In this document: one piece after another, positions 34,015-43,899 of the stretch
Position numbering within the stretch: the first letter of the stretch is position 1
Layout of the letters: each line of letters opens with the position of its first letter
From: Dipteronia dyeriana
Lineage: Eukaryota > Streptophyta > Magnoliopsida > Sapindales > Sapindaceae
Direction of reading: 5' to 3'
DNA: 64,000 nt
NCBI GenBank assembly: GCA_032871835.1
Contig: CM065299.1
Coordinates: 81,969,652 to 82,033,651, forward strand
Notes under the pieces: model-generated
Databases searched by the model: none
What the model saw: only the letters and a program-made list of their open reading frames with translations
Told to the model about the DNA's origin: nothing
Position numbers and translations under genes: made by a program

Positions 34015-35246
34015 ATGGTTCAGCTGAGAAGGTTCTTGGAAGAAGGCGTATTCCCGGAAGATCCAGTATTAGCAAAGCGCATCAGGTATCGATCGGCTAG
34101 GTATACCATGATTGGAGGAGAATTATACAGAAGGGGGTTTTCCCGAGCTCTCCAGAGATGTATACCGGAAGAAGATGCACATCGAATACTTCAAGAGATC
34201 CACGGAGGAGTTTACGGGAACCACACTGGGGGTAGGAGTCTGGCGCATAAGGTTTTCAGGCAAGGCTATTATTGGCCTACACTTTTCTCAGATGCACAAC
34301 AGTGGTCGGAAAGTTGCAACACCTGTCAAAGAATTGCCAACGATATCCGACAACCCCCAGAAAAGCTCAGAAATCTCACTGCCCCATGGCCATTCGCCAT
34401 GTGGGGCCTAGACCTGATCGGGCCAATGCCAGCTGTGATAGGGGGTGGAGCAAAGCACGCCATAGTAGCTGTCGATTATTTCACAAAATGGGCAGAAGCT
34501 GAAGCGCTGGTGCATATCACGGAAGCCAACACCACAAATTTTGTAAAGAAAAACATACTTTATAGGTTTGGAGTTCCGGACACTATAATCACTAACAATG
34601 GCACTCAGTTTGATAACCAAAAGTTCAGGCAGTTGTGCGAGAAGTATCATATTGCTAACTACTATGCGACACCAGCTCATCCACAAACAAACGGGCAAGT
34701 AGAAGCAGTAAATAAAATTATCAAGCACACCATTAAAGCAAAGTTAGATGACAAAAAAGGAAGCTGGGTTAAAAAGCTTCCTGAAGTATTATGGGCATAT
34801 CGGACGACAGCAAGGACTTCAACAGGAGAAACTCCGATCACCCTAGCGTTCAGAATAGAAGCTGTTATCCCTGTAGAAACATCGTATGCGTCCCCCCGGG
34901 TCAGGCTATACAATGAAGAACAAAATGTTGATACGCTACTACAAAGTTTGGATGAGCTAGAAGAAAAAAAGGAAAAGTCCCGAATAAGAAATACAACATA
35001 TCAACAAAGAGTGGCTCGCCACTACAACTCTCGTGTTCGGATCAGGAAATTTCAGTTATGAGACCTGGTGCTCAGGAAGGTGTCATTGAACACAAAAAAT
35101 AGAGCCGCAGGATCCCTGGCTGACAAATGGGAAGGTCCATACAAGATCGAGGGGATAGCTGGCCATGGAGCTTATTGGATTGCTCGACCCAATGGAAGGG
35201 TGTTACCCCGACCATGCAATGTCCAATATCTGAAGATTTTCTATCC

Positions 35247-35250
<4 letters not shown>
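34015..35250 (+). pseudogene. Integrase of plus-strand Tat element, catalytic Asp replaced
   Basis: 348 open codons (34015-35061), then a stop and 60 more in frame (35068-35250). There is an N-terminal zinc-binding region (H at GGVYGNHTGG and CNTCQR). The core has MWGLDLIGPMPA (first Asp). The second motif reads IITNNGTQF, where Asn stands at the second catalytic Asp, and HPQTNGQVEAVNK holds the Glu. The C-terminal SH3-like end (ADKWEGPYKIEGIAGHGAYW) is complete. The Asp-to-Asn change alone should abolish integration. Confidence 0.92.

Positions 35251-35292
<42 letters not shown>
35251..35292. repeat. (TA)n microsatellite
   Basis: About 42 bp of pure AT/TA dinucleotides directly after the integrase stop, at the point where the missing 3' region of the element should begin. 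Confidence 0.9.
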
Positions 35293-35295
<3 letters not shown>

Positions 35296-35386
35296 AATAT
35301 TTTATTCTTTTATTGGTAGGATAAATATTAAACTGTAATTTAAATCTGTCGATTTTTTACAGTAATAAATAATGGATTTTGGCTTG

Positions 35387-35574
35387 GTTGTAAACATCTT
35401 ATTCTCTTAGTGGATTTTGGCTTGGTTGATCCTTCAACCACCCGTGGATGTTTCTCCGACCATCGGAGTTTTACCACGTAAAACTTGTCTTTGTTACTCT
35501 CTCTGCATCTCTTTCTCTTTAATTCAATAGCCGAAATCCAATTCTTATTAGCTTTAAAGAAATCGACGTCAACA
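35387..35574 (+). repeat. Truncated 3' LTR remnant with duplicated filler
   Basis: It matches the last ~190 bp of the 5' LTR (29348-29547) and ends GACGTCAACA before the TSD. Just in front, TGGATTTTGGCTTGG (35373) repeats a phrase that belongs further inside the LTR (35410). Such duplication of local sequence is typical of a deletion joined with filler. Confidence 0.8.
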
Positions 35575-35579
35575 AAAAT

Positions 35580-36504
35580 GTTAGTCAAATCAATTTTTAT
35601 GCACACCATTGGGATGTTTGTACAAAAAATTATAATTTGTTAAAAGTCTTTAATAATGCTACTAACAATTTGTCAGGTATTTATTATCATACTACTCAAT
35701 TATTTATTATTGAGGGTTGTAATATTGCTAGTGCATTTGCTGACTGTTCATCTGATATACAATTAGAGGCATGCATTGAAGCTATGAAAAAAAATGGTTA
35801 GACTATTATAGGGAGTTTCCAACTATTTACCTGTTTGCGTTGTGTTTTGACCCATGTTGTAAACTAGATGCATTGACAGATTATTTACTCTTTATTATAA
35901 TTGTTTAGGTATAGAATTAGAAATTAATACTTATTGTGCTACAATTAAGACATTATTTTATCAGTTATATGATGAATATAGTAGAATTTATGGTCCATCA
36001 TTGAACATTAGTGTTCCACAAACTGAAAATGTCTCCCAAACTCGATCTTCTGGAGTGTTGGGGGCATGTTCTGCACTTTTATCCCAAAAGATCAAAAGAT
36101 TACGAGGTTCTTCTTCTTCTTCATCAAGTTCGGTCTCGTATCATGAGATTGAAACTTATCACAGTACCAATTCTGAGTTTATAGGAGACGGTGATGTGGA
36201 TTAATTTGATATTCTACATTGGTGGAGAGAACATCAAAAACACTTCCCAATCTTGTCTATAATAGCTAAACATATTCTTGCAACATTGGTTTCTACAGTG
36301 GCTGTGGAACAAGAGTTTAGCGCGGGTGGAATTATTCTGGACGCAAGCCGGTCGTTTTTGAGTCCAGAATCAATTCAAGTCCAAGTGTGTGTTGATGATT
36401 GGACAAAGGCTGAATATAGACAACAAGAAATGGAGCCAGAAGTGATTTACGATTTCTTCGATGATGATCACACCACCGGCACCGGAACGGAAGGCAACGA
36501 TTAG
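35580..36504 (+). pseudogene. hAT transposase C-terminal half
   Basis: It resumes the hAT gene after the Tat insertion. Pieces read LLKVFNNATNNLSG-like wording near 35637 and a Ser-rich linker (36001-36204). The 36253-36504 frame carries the dimerisation domain: FPILSIIAKHILATLVSTVA then EQEFSAGGIILDASRSFLSP, VCVDDW and an acidic tail ending TGTGTEGND. One stop at 36202 (TAA) separates the linker from the dimerisation domain. Confidence 0.88.
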
Positions 36505-36525
36505 TTACAGACTTACAAAATTACA

Positions 36526-36575
36526 CATGTAAAAGACAATAAAATGTAAAAGACAATAAAATGTAAAAGAACTAC
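36526..36575. repeat. 17-bp tandem repeat in hAT 3' UTR
   Basis: ATGTAAAAGACAATAAA is repeated, with a third partial copy, right after the transposase stop. The homologous copy near 63950 has only one unit, so the expansion happened in this copy. Confidence 0.7.
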
Positions 36576-36839
36576 GTGGTCTTTGATTCCTCTAAACCCC
36601 AAGAAGATACGTAGGCAACTTAATTTTGGTACAAATTAAGTGCAAGACCAATTTTTTTCTTTTTTAGTTTTATACATTTATTTCAATTTATCTATTTAGT
36701 ACTATTTTTTTCAATTTTAATTTCGACTTACGGCCTTACGCAATAAAATTCATTTACAATTTCACATTATTACATGTCTTATGTTTTGTTTTTTTTTTAA
36801 ATGAGTATAAATGTATAATAAGTAAAAAAAAAAAAAAAC

Positions 36840-37023
36840 AAACCGAACCGATGGAACCGGAACCAGAACCAGAACCAGAACCGCGGGTCTACGTTTTCGG
36901 TTTCGATTCTAGCTCATTCCGGAACCGGAACCGGAACCGGAACCGAAGACTACGAATCGGTTCCAAAATGAGCCAGAACCGAAACCGGAACCAAAACCGA
37001 AACCGAAACCGTGGGCATGTCTA
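36840..37023. repeat. 3' subterminal GAACC array and terminal inverted repeat of the hAT
   Basis: A dense run of GGAACC/GAACCG motifs, largely in the opposite orientation to those at 19336-19510. It ends in CCGTGGGCATGTCTA at 37023. hAT transposases bind short subterminal repeats, so these are plausible binding sites. Confidence 0.75.
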
Positions 37024-37232
37024 ATAACTAGCATGGTTGGTGATGCTCTTAGTGCAATTGGTAGTGCTCTTTCATTCTACATTAATGGTGAGGAATTCAA
37101 ATCCCTCAATCTGTTTTAATTTTATTAGTTTTCTAATGTTTTTTTTATTTCATTTTATCATCTTTTCCAATTCCTTTCTCTAATTTTCATATTTTTGTAT
37201 TTATAGTAAATTATCAATTATAATTTTGAATT

Positions 37233-37650
37233 GAGGTAATTTCACTAAAGTCTCCATTTTTTTTCCGACAGATTACCTCTTAAACGTCTTTATCATATTA
37301 GCAACTCCAATTCCTTCTTTTTCCAAAATACATCACTTTAATTCAAAATTTGATCAAATTATTAACAGTTAACTATAAACTAAATGTAAAAAAGGTCAAT
37401 TTTACCCCTAAAAGTTTTTTGTTATTACATTTTAGTTTTTTAAAATTTCTTTCGGATACTTTTTATATTTAATATTGATTTATAATCAAATAAAAAACAC
37501 AAAAATATTTTCTTAAAATAATGGGATTTTTTTAATGAAGAGTATAATATTAATTTAACATTAAAAATTGAGATTAAAAAAAATTAAAAAACAAAAAAAA
37601 AAAATTGAGATCCAACGGATCTCCAAATGATTGAGATCTGGATCTCCATC
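37233..37650 (+). repeat. Left terminal inverted repeat of the MULE
   Basis: 418 bp, pairing with 39104-39492 read on the other strand. Its inner end is the phrase GAGATCCAACGGATCTCC...GATCTCCATC. AT-rich in the middle. Confidence 0.88.
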
Positions 37651-37850
37651 ATTTTATTAAGCAATAGGGCTATTTTTCCTCTTATATTCAGATACACAAT
37701 TAATGAATACAACAAAAAAATTGAAGAGAGGGGGGTTTGGGGAATGAGTAAGAAAAATTATACACGTTTGGGGAATGAGGATGGATATAAGTCCCTCAAT
37801 CTCCATTCCCATTTCCACTTTTTAGACCCTTTCTCTATTCCTTCCTCCCA

Positions 37851-37948
37851 TTTTTCCATTTGTGGAAGATGAAGATGAGGATGATGATGAGGATGTTTGT
37901 TTTTCCATTTGTGGAAGATGAAGATGAGGATGAGGATGAGGATGTTTC
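37851..37948. repeat. Direct duplication with GATGAG codon-like repeats
   Basis: TTTTTCCATTTGTGGAAGAT followed by GATGAGGAT-type repeats occurs twice in tandem (about 48 bp each), differing in the number of GATGAG units. Confidence 0.8.
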
Positions 37949-38432
37949 GGGGGAGGTCCCCTCATCCCCATCCCCAGTTCTCAAATTTCCCATGTTTTCT
38001 CATATCTCTCGATCTTCCATTTTTTCATTTTTTTATTTAATTAAAAATTATAAATTAAATTTTAAAAAACAAATATTTTATTACAAATAAAAAATATCAA
38101 TACATTATAAATTCAATATAAAATATTTTAAATAATTTAAATATATATTATAATTATATTTATATATTTTAGAGGAAATACGATGTCTATCCTCATTTTA
38201 ATTTTGGGGATAAAAATCATCTTTATCTCCCATTTTCTCATTTTTTCAAAAAAAAAATCTTTAAATAGAGATGGGGTGCAGTGATTTGGGACCCCGATTA
38301 TAAACGTATATCCCTATGTGGACGATTCAGCCGACGAGCAGCGAGTAGCGAGAACGGTGAAGGCAAAGAAGGATTTGCTGACGCCAACGTCGTGGAGAGA
38401 GGAAAAGTCGATGAATCGTACAAAGCTGAAAA

Positions 38433-38684
38433 ATGAGCGAGGCCGGTTACATATCTACCCTCAAATTGGATGATGATGACGTCGACTCCCTTCAAATTGA
38501 CCCTCAGCGAAACTCCCAGTTTCTTCATCAAGTATTAAGCATAGACACCGTTGTAAAACTTCTTCCTCCCACCATGGCTTACAACATTTCTTGCAACTCT
38601 TCACACGGATTTTCTCACAATTCTTTGATCCTGAAGGTAAAGCCAATGCATATAAATCACTTGGGTTCAGACAGGAAGAAATAG
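38433..38684 (+). pseudogene. Unrecognised gene-like fragment inside the MULE
   Basis: GC-richer sequence (about 38300-38700) stands out from the AT-rich arms. From ATG 38433 an 83-codon frame begins MSEAGYISTLKLDDDDVDSL. In another frame, 38560-38700 reads HHGLQHFLQLFTRIFSQFFD and then PEGKANAYKSLGFRQEEIAR, which looks more protein-like. AAG|GTAAAG near 38637 could be a splice donor. I do not recognise the parent gene. It is probably part of a captured host gene, with 5' UTR and first exon, and perhaps frameshifted since capture. Confidence 0.4.
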
Positions 38685-38869
38685 CCCGTAGCGTACGTTG
38701 AAGTAAGGATTCAGCAATAAGGCTCAATTTTTTTTTTCGGGTTTTGTGGTTGTATTTTTGACTGTACTTGGATTGTCACATTTTTAAGGGTACATTGACA
38801 TCATTTTTTTTTTATTCTCTAATGATTATAATATAATCTTGTTGTGAAAAAAAAAATCTTGATTGTTAC

Positions 38870-39020
38870 ATTTTGCTGTTTCTGGGTTGAAGAAAGAACC
38901 CATAAAAATCTAGTAGCAGTGGTCGCTAATCTTGATTGCATCTTAGTGTTGAAGAACTTGCTGCTTCTGGATTGAAGAAAGAACCCATAAAAATCTAGTA
39001 GCAGTGGTCGCTAATCTGGG
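38870..39020. repeat. Direct repeat inside the MULE
   Basis: TTGAAGAAAGAACCCATAAA and the following phrase up to GTGGTCGCTAATCT occur twice (about 38888-38933 and 38972-39017), about 84 bp apart. Confidence 0.85.
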
Positions 39021-39103
39021 AACTTTTGTTGCTAATTCTGGTTGAAATTAGTCTTGTTGAAGAACTTGTTGCATCCAAGTTTTGAGATTAGTTTTGTTGA
39101 AAC

Positions 39104-39492
39104 GATGGAGATCTGGAAATTTCTGGATCACAATCGTTTGGAGATCCATTGGATCTAAAAAAATAAATTATTTTTCTGTTTTTTAATATTTTTAATATTT
39201 GAATTAATATTCTGCTCATAATAAAAAAAAATCCTCTTAATTTTATTAAGATTTAATATTAAAATATAAAAAGTATTTGAAAGAAATTTTTAAAAATTAA
39301 AATTAAATAACAACATATTTTTATGTGCAAAATTGATCGTTTGTACGTTTAGTTATAGTTTAGTGTTAGTAAATTGGTCAAATGGATTAAAGTAATATAT
39401 GGAAAAAGAAGATTAGAATCGTTAATATAACAAATACGTTTAAATATATGACAATTCGAAAACAAAAATATAGATTTTAGTGAAATTAACCC
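39104..39492 (-). repeat. Right terminal inverted repeat of the MULE
   Basis: 389 bp. Read on the minus strand it parallels 37233-37650 from GGGTTAATTTCACTAAA to the inner GATCTCCATC. Confidence 0.88.
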
Positions 39493-39670
39493 TTTTGAAT
39501 TTTTCTTATTTCTAATAGTTGTAATTCGAGGAACTTAACATGTTCGATTAATAAACTCGAAAAATCTTAAATTTTAATTTATAGTATTAAAATAGTCTAT
39601 CTATTATTATGATTAATTTTATTTTATTCTTAGGGTCCGTCCTGTAAGCGTTTTTCAGTTACTGTTTTTC

Positions 39671-39722
39671 GAAAATGAAAATGAAAATGAAAATGAAAAT
39701 GAAAATGAAAATGAAAATGAAA
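39671..39722. repeat. (GAAAAT)n microsatellite
   Basis: About eight and a half units in the left arm of the MITE. The right arm has the related AAAAACGA/AAATGAAAAAC motifs at 46970-47100. Confidence 0.9.
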
Positions 39723-39967
39723 ACAGTATTTTTGGTTTCAGTTTCGAATTTCGAAAACGCGTCTGGTAGTATATACTGAAAGCTGTATTTTGAAAATGAA
39801 AACGGAAAAAACGCGTCTGGTAGGTTAACTGAAAACTATTAAAAATTGAGTACATAATTAATCAATATAATTTTTGTATTGTAATTTTTAAATTAAACAA
39901 AAGTAACACATAAAAAATTAATTCAAAAAAACATATCAAAAAATGAATTAATCAAAACTAAACTCTT

Positions 39968-39971
<4 letters not shown>

Positions 39972-40013
<42 letters not shown>
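39972..40013. repeat. (TA)n microsatellite, left of provirus
   Basis: About 40 bp of pure TA, followed by further TA-rich sequence up to the provirus border at 40080. A matching (TA)n tract lies at the other border (46811-46830). Confidence 0.9.
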
Positions 40014-40018
<5 letters not shown>

Positions 40019-40135
40019 GATATTAATATATTATATATTTATAAAATATTATATATAATAATATATTAATATTACTATAAGATTGAATCATAGTGATAGA
40101 TGTAAGCTAGGTGAAGAGAAGCACCTCCCAAAACC

Positions 40136-41100
40136 ATGGCAAACAACGTATCTGATGACACTCCAGCTAGACTTTCTTATGCTATTTCTATTCGCCAAAC
40201 TCAAACAAACAAAATCCAGAACCTTATTGAATATACCCATATTCCAGAATCCGCACAGATCATTGAAACCGCTCTCCCCTTACTAAACCCTTATACTGTG
40301 TTCAAGCACATTAGATCCCTCTCTAGGAGGGTCACAGCTCTTGTCCAACACCGTTCTCCCCCGATAAAGGAGTATGTCCAATCCATGGCCTTAGATAATT
40401 GTCTGATCTCAGCCTCTGCAACTGAACAATATGTCGATCTAGAAATTGGTCAACCTTTGATTAACCAGTGGATTAAAGAAGGATACTCCCGTCTGCACAT
40501 CGGGGTCATAAGGATAATCCTGACCTACATGGTAGGAAATGACTTCCAGTCATGGCCATAATTGCTCTTCTCAACATGATCTACAAACAGTACAAACACG
40601 CAATCATCGGAACGTGCCTATCAACTCTTCATGCGGGAAGCATTTCACTCACCTACTATCCCAATTTCAACATCCCACTCAGGGATCAGAATCTTCACAA
40701 TTGTCTCAAGATTCAACTTCAAATAGTAGGATCCCCAATGATGCCTAACTCTTACATGGCAACATTGCATCACCAGATTGCTTACAAGCTTTAAGATCAT
40801 GCCCTGGATCTCCCTATCCCCAGACATACCAGAGATACCATCTTCATAAAAGCAGAAAGAGAAGATGAAGTTCCCACTATTATCCAGATTCCTAAGCAGC
40901 TGCCCAGAGAAAAACTCACAGAAGTCATGCCTCTCAAGTGGATCACTAACTATGAGAAGGCCTTCCAGAATACTACCCCTGTTGTCGCTACAGACACCAA
41001 GTTCGTCAAACTATCCGATGGTTCCATCCAGACTACTTATGAACAAATCAGCACTTCTGCTACACAAGTAACCAGTACTCCAGCTATAGAAGAGACATCA
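40136..41100 (+). pseudogene. Movement protein region of endogenous caulimovirid
   Basis: ATG 40136 opens a frame to 40561 with wording of the caulimovirid 30K-type movement protein (for example SLSRRVTALVQH and NQWIKEGYSRLHIG). A frame change near 40555 moves it to the frame 40552-40794. After a stop at 40792 the same frame continues from ~40860. Movement proteins pass virus between cells through plasmodesmata. It is broken by at least one shift and one stop. Confidence 0.75.
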
Positions 41101-42400
41101 CCCAGTGCCCCCCCTGTATTCCAAGTCCTCATGATCCGACCCGTCACCTCAGAAAAAGAAATCCTAATCCATTGCTTCGAACATGATGGGACATCCGTCT
41201 ATACTGACAAGATCAAAGACCATTTCATATGGGACGTTGACCCAGAAATGTGTGATGCAGACTGCGAATGCAGAGCTTGTTTCAAACCCACGAGGTCATC
41301 TTGCAAACCAACATGTCCTTCCCGAGATCCAAAAGATCCTCACAGTCCTTGGAATGGTTTGTTACCAATAAAAAACAAACCCCTCTCTATCTATGATACA
41401 GCCCTCGAGATTTTGAAGAACGAAGGACTACTCCTGGATGAGCCAAATGAGCCAGAAAAAATCCTACCTTCTACTCCGGCTCCCATTCCCTGCTTCATGG
41501 CTTCTAGTTATGATAAGGACTTCCCACCTCTGGAATCCTCCTCGAACCCAGAAAGAAATTTATTTTCTAGACCCTTCATTCAGTCTACTGAAGTCCTACT
41601 TGATGGATCCCTCAAACAGCCTTCTCAGGCTGAACAAGTCCTCAACTGGCACACCCGTAATGCCACAGTCCAAAATAGAGTCCTCCACTCTATTGATCAG
41701 AAGATTGACCAGGTCTCACACCATGTTTCTCAACATGACCACCACCTTCAACATCTAGATTCGTCCCTACGCAACATGTATACAGACTTACAATCGAGAG
41801 TTGCTTGATTAGATGTTGATCTCCACCAGTACATTAATCAAGGATATTTTGGCCTTGAATTTGACAGCAAAGAAAGGGAAATTAGACAGCTCAAGGATCA
41901 GTTAGATCAAATAACTCGGGATCACTTCACCAGCATACCTTATATCCCAAGACCACATCCCTATTCTCTATCCTTGATCTTCCCAACTCAGTCGCCACCT
42001 CCTTCTTCCAGGCCTCCTGACCATACCCAGTTTTTTAAGTCAATCGGAGATCTTTTCAGGAAATACCCATCTTTATCTTCGCATCCTGACCAGCCATCTT
42101 CAAACAGAACTAAAAGAACATCTCCCCTGAAAGAAAAAGACATCAAACCACCACAAGCATACACCACTAAACCCAGATGCATTGCCAGATCTTTCCCAGA
42201 TCTTCTTAGCGTCTAGAGCTGACCCTCAGCCATCCACTCAGACAGTTGACACATCTGAATCCTCAGGAGAAACCTATGAATAACCAACTCCTATGGTAGA
42301 CGAACCGCCAGAACATGGACCCAGAGCCCAGGCCCCTCTTCAAAAACCCACAAACGGTCCATGGTTTAACTTTGACGACATAGCTCCCAGCTAATGGAGA
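41100..42400 (+). pseudogene. Linker between movement and coat regions, endogenous caulimovirid
   Basis: The frame 40927-41808 continues through a Pro/Ser-rich stretch. It holds a Cys-rich cluster (CDADCECRACFKPTRSSCKP, ~41251-41310) and a coiled-coil-like end with heptad Gln/His/Leu (HHVSQHDHHLQHL). A TGA at 41806 and a TAG at 42214 interrupt it. No catalytic domain was recognised. The Cys cluster may be a zinc site, but that is inference. Confidence 0.5.
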
Positions 42401-42406
42401 GAAAGA

Positions 42407-43250
42407 ATGTCAGAAATGAGCGTCTGGCTAGACCTACAGACAGCAAAGCGAGAAAATAACATAGAAACCATCTTGAGAGAATTCGTTTCCAGATTTACAG
42501 GATCTCTCAGAGATTGGTACCAAGCTTTTGGAGAATACAGACAATTGCAACAGGTCCGATGTGGGTCCGTGTCCCAAGCGATAGGAATTGTTTTCCCAGA
42601 ATTCCTCGGAGATGCCTCTCAATTCTACAAACAGACCAGACAAGAATTTTCTGAAATGCGATGATGTTCACTAGACAAAATAGACATAGATTACCACTAC
42701 AGACGCATGTCTTTTAGGTACCATGCACTCGGTGGAATCAACGATGAAACCTTAAGACAGGTGTATTTGAACTCCCTCCCTACGGAGCTTCAGGGAGAAC
42801 TCCAAAGGCTAATTGAATTCTCAGGCAGAGGCCTACGAGACATTACTCTAGGAGAAATCCACATGTTCACCCACACTGCATTAGACAAGCTCTGTGCTAC
42901 ACAAATAGTTTTTGCAAAAATGATTAGAGAAGGTAGAAAGTACGATAGGTATTGCAAATTTCCTCCTACATACCACCTCAAATGCAACTCCACAGAACAT
43001 TGCAACTGCAAAGCAAACAAGTCTTACAGAAGGCGACCTTCTAGAAACCATCCCCGAAAGGAAAGGAATTCCTCAAACCCCAAGATGAATAGAAAATATA
43101 AATATTATAGGAAGAAGACCAGGAGATCCTGGAACAAATCCAACAAGTGTTTTTCCTGTGGACAAGAGGGCCACTATGCCAAACAATGCCCTAATAAAAG
43201 AGCCAAAACAGCTAAGCTCATCCAACAGCTTAGACAAGTGGCTGATGAAG
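42407..43250 (+). pseudogene. Coat protein region with CCHC zinc finger, endogenous caulimovirid
   Basis: Pieces 42407-42664 and 42707 onward share one frame, divided by a stop at 42662. A gag/coat-like helical region (RDWYQAFGEYRQL, YLNSLPTELQGELQRL) is followed by a Lys/Arg-rich stretch and a perfect CX2CX4HX4C knuckle, CFSCGQEGHYAKQC (~43150-43191). That order is the caulimovirid coat protein, which encapsidates the genome and binds nucleic acid. Confidence 0.8.
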
Positions 43251-43399
43251 TCCCCTCCGATGCGGATATTGAATCTATCTTCTCGGAACAAGAAGATGTT
43301 AACCAGTTGACCTCTTTTATGGTTCCAGATTCAGACGACTCCAGTACTCCCTCAGAACATACAGAATATACAGATCCTGATTCCCCTTCAGAAGCCTAC

Positions 43400-43760
43400 C
43401 AGGCCATCAGCAATGGTAGTACAGCCCCCCGGATCAAAATCCAAATCCTAACGACCAAGTACTCCAAGCCAGTCCCTATCATTGCCTACTTCGATACTGG
43501 AGCACATTCCTCAATTATGAATCCTAACGTCCTACCTTCAGATGCATTGAAAGAAGAAAAAAATGAGTTTCTAGCAGCAGATGGACAAATTTTTACTTCT
43601 TACCTGATCTCCAAGCACAAGGTTGGCATACAGTTTTTCCCCTCGTTCACCCTTTGGATTCATGTCATTGGAACACCTCTTCCAGACAAAGATATCCTCA
43701 TCGGATGGGACATCTACAGCCAATCCAGAGCCATCAGGATCCTCCCAAACGGAATCCGCT
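43400..43760 (+). pseudogene. Aspartic protease region, endogenous caulimovirid
   Basis: In the same open frame as the zinc finger. The active-site motif reads IAYFDTGAHSSIM (DTG intact), and the later DILIGWDIYSQS block is the usual hydrophobic-Gly partner of retropepsins. It would cleave the polyprotein. No break is seen within this domain, but the frame upstream and downstream is interrupted. Confidence 0.8.
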
Positions 43761-43899
43761 ACAAAAGGGAATTCAAACCTTTTATCGACATCCCTAAAAT
43801 TCTCCCCCTCTCGGTCATCAATCCCGATTTCTACCAAATTCAAGAAAAACTCCTGCAATTCTACACCAACAACCATGTAGACTTCAAACATCTGCACCC

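Larger units (their letters stand above)
28672..35574 (+). mobile_element. Tat-type Ty3/gypsy LTR retrotransposon inserted in the hAT, 5-bp TSD
   Basis: Flanks AAAAT (28667-28671) and AAAAT (35575-35579) are identical. Comparison with the uninterrupted hAT copy near 62940 shows the hAT reading straight across, so this is a clean insertion. It is the same family as the minus-strand element at 3465-14816. It has a full 5' LTR, gag, protease-RT, dual RNase H and integrase. The ~4-kb region after pol, with the antisense gene, is missing, and the 3' LTR is reduced to its last ~190 bp. Confidence 0.93.
19321..37023 (+). mobile_element. hAT transposon with exact 8-bp TSD, enlarged by nested insertions
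   Basis: It starts TAGACATGACCACGG and ends CCGTGGGCATGTCTA, near-perfect terminal inverted repeats. The flanks are identical: ATAACTAG at 19313-19320 and 37024-37031. Both subterminal regions are dense in GGTTC/GAACC motifs (19336-19510 and 36840-37015). The plus strand carries a broken transposase gene: promoter, N-terminus, BED zinc finger, catalytic region, C-terminal dimerisation domain. Two blocks interrupt it: about 20150-27652 (copia-like LTR plus Athila-like gag element) and 28672-35574 (Tat element). Without them the hAT would be roughly 3.3 kb. The transposase resembles plant RICESLEEPER/DAYSLEEPER-like hAT proteins. Confidence 0.9.
37233..39492. mobile_element. Mutator-like element with long TIRs, exact 9-bp TSD, gene-like cargo (Pack-MULE-like)
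   Basis: The left arm 37233-37650 and right arm 39104-39492 are inverted copies of each other over their whole length, with many small differences. Both begin, read inward, with G(A/G)G(G/T)TAATTTCACTAAA. The flanks are identical 9-mers, TTTTGAATT at 37224-37232 and 39493-39501, the Mutator TSD length. No transposase was found. The 1.45-kb middle holds gene-like sequence (38330-38700), a GATGAG-rich duplication and a second direct repeat. Non-autonomous MULEs carrying host gene pieces are called Pack-MULEs. Confidence 0.88.

Noticed and set aside
37851..37948. Possible acidic (Asp/Glu) protein-coding repeat
   Set aside because: The GATGAG repeat lies in a duplicated noncoding stretch of the Pack-MULE with no start context or flanking coding signal.
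38298..38727. Minus-strand ORFs of 77 and 88 codons in the Pack-MULE
   Set aside because: Composition is less protein-like than the plus strand and no domain was recognised. Not kept as genes, though the parent strand is not proven.
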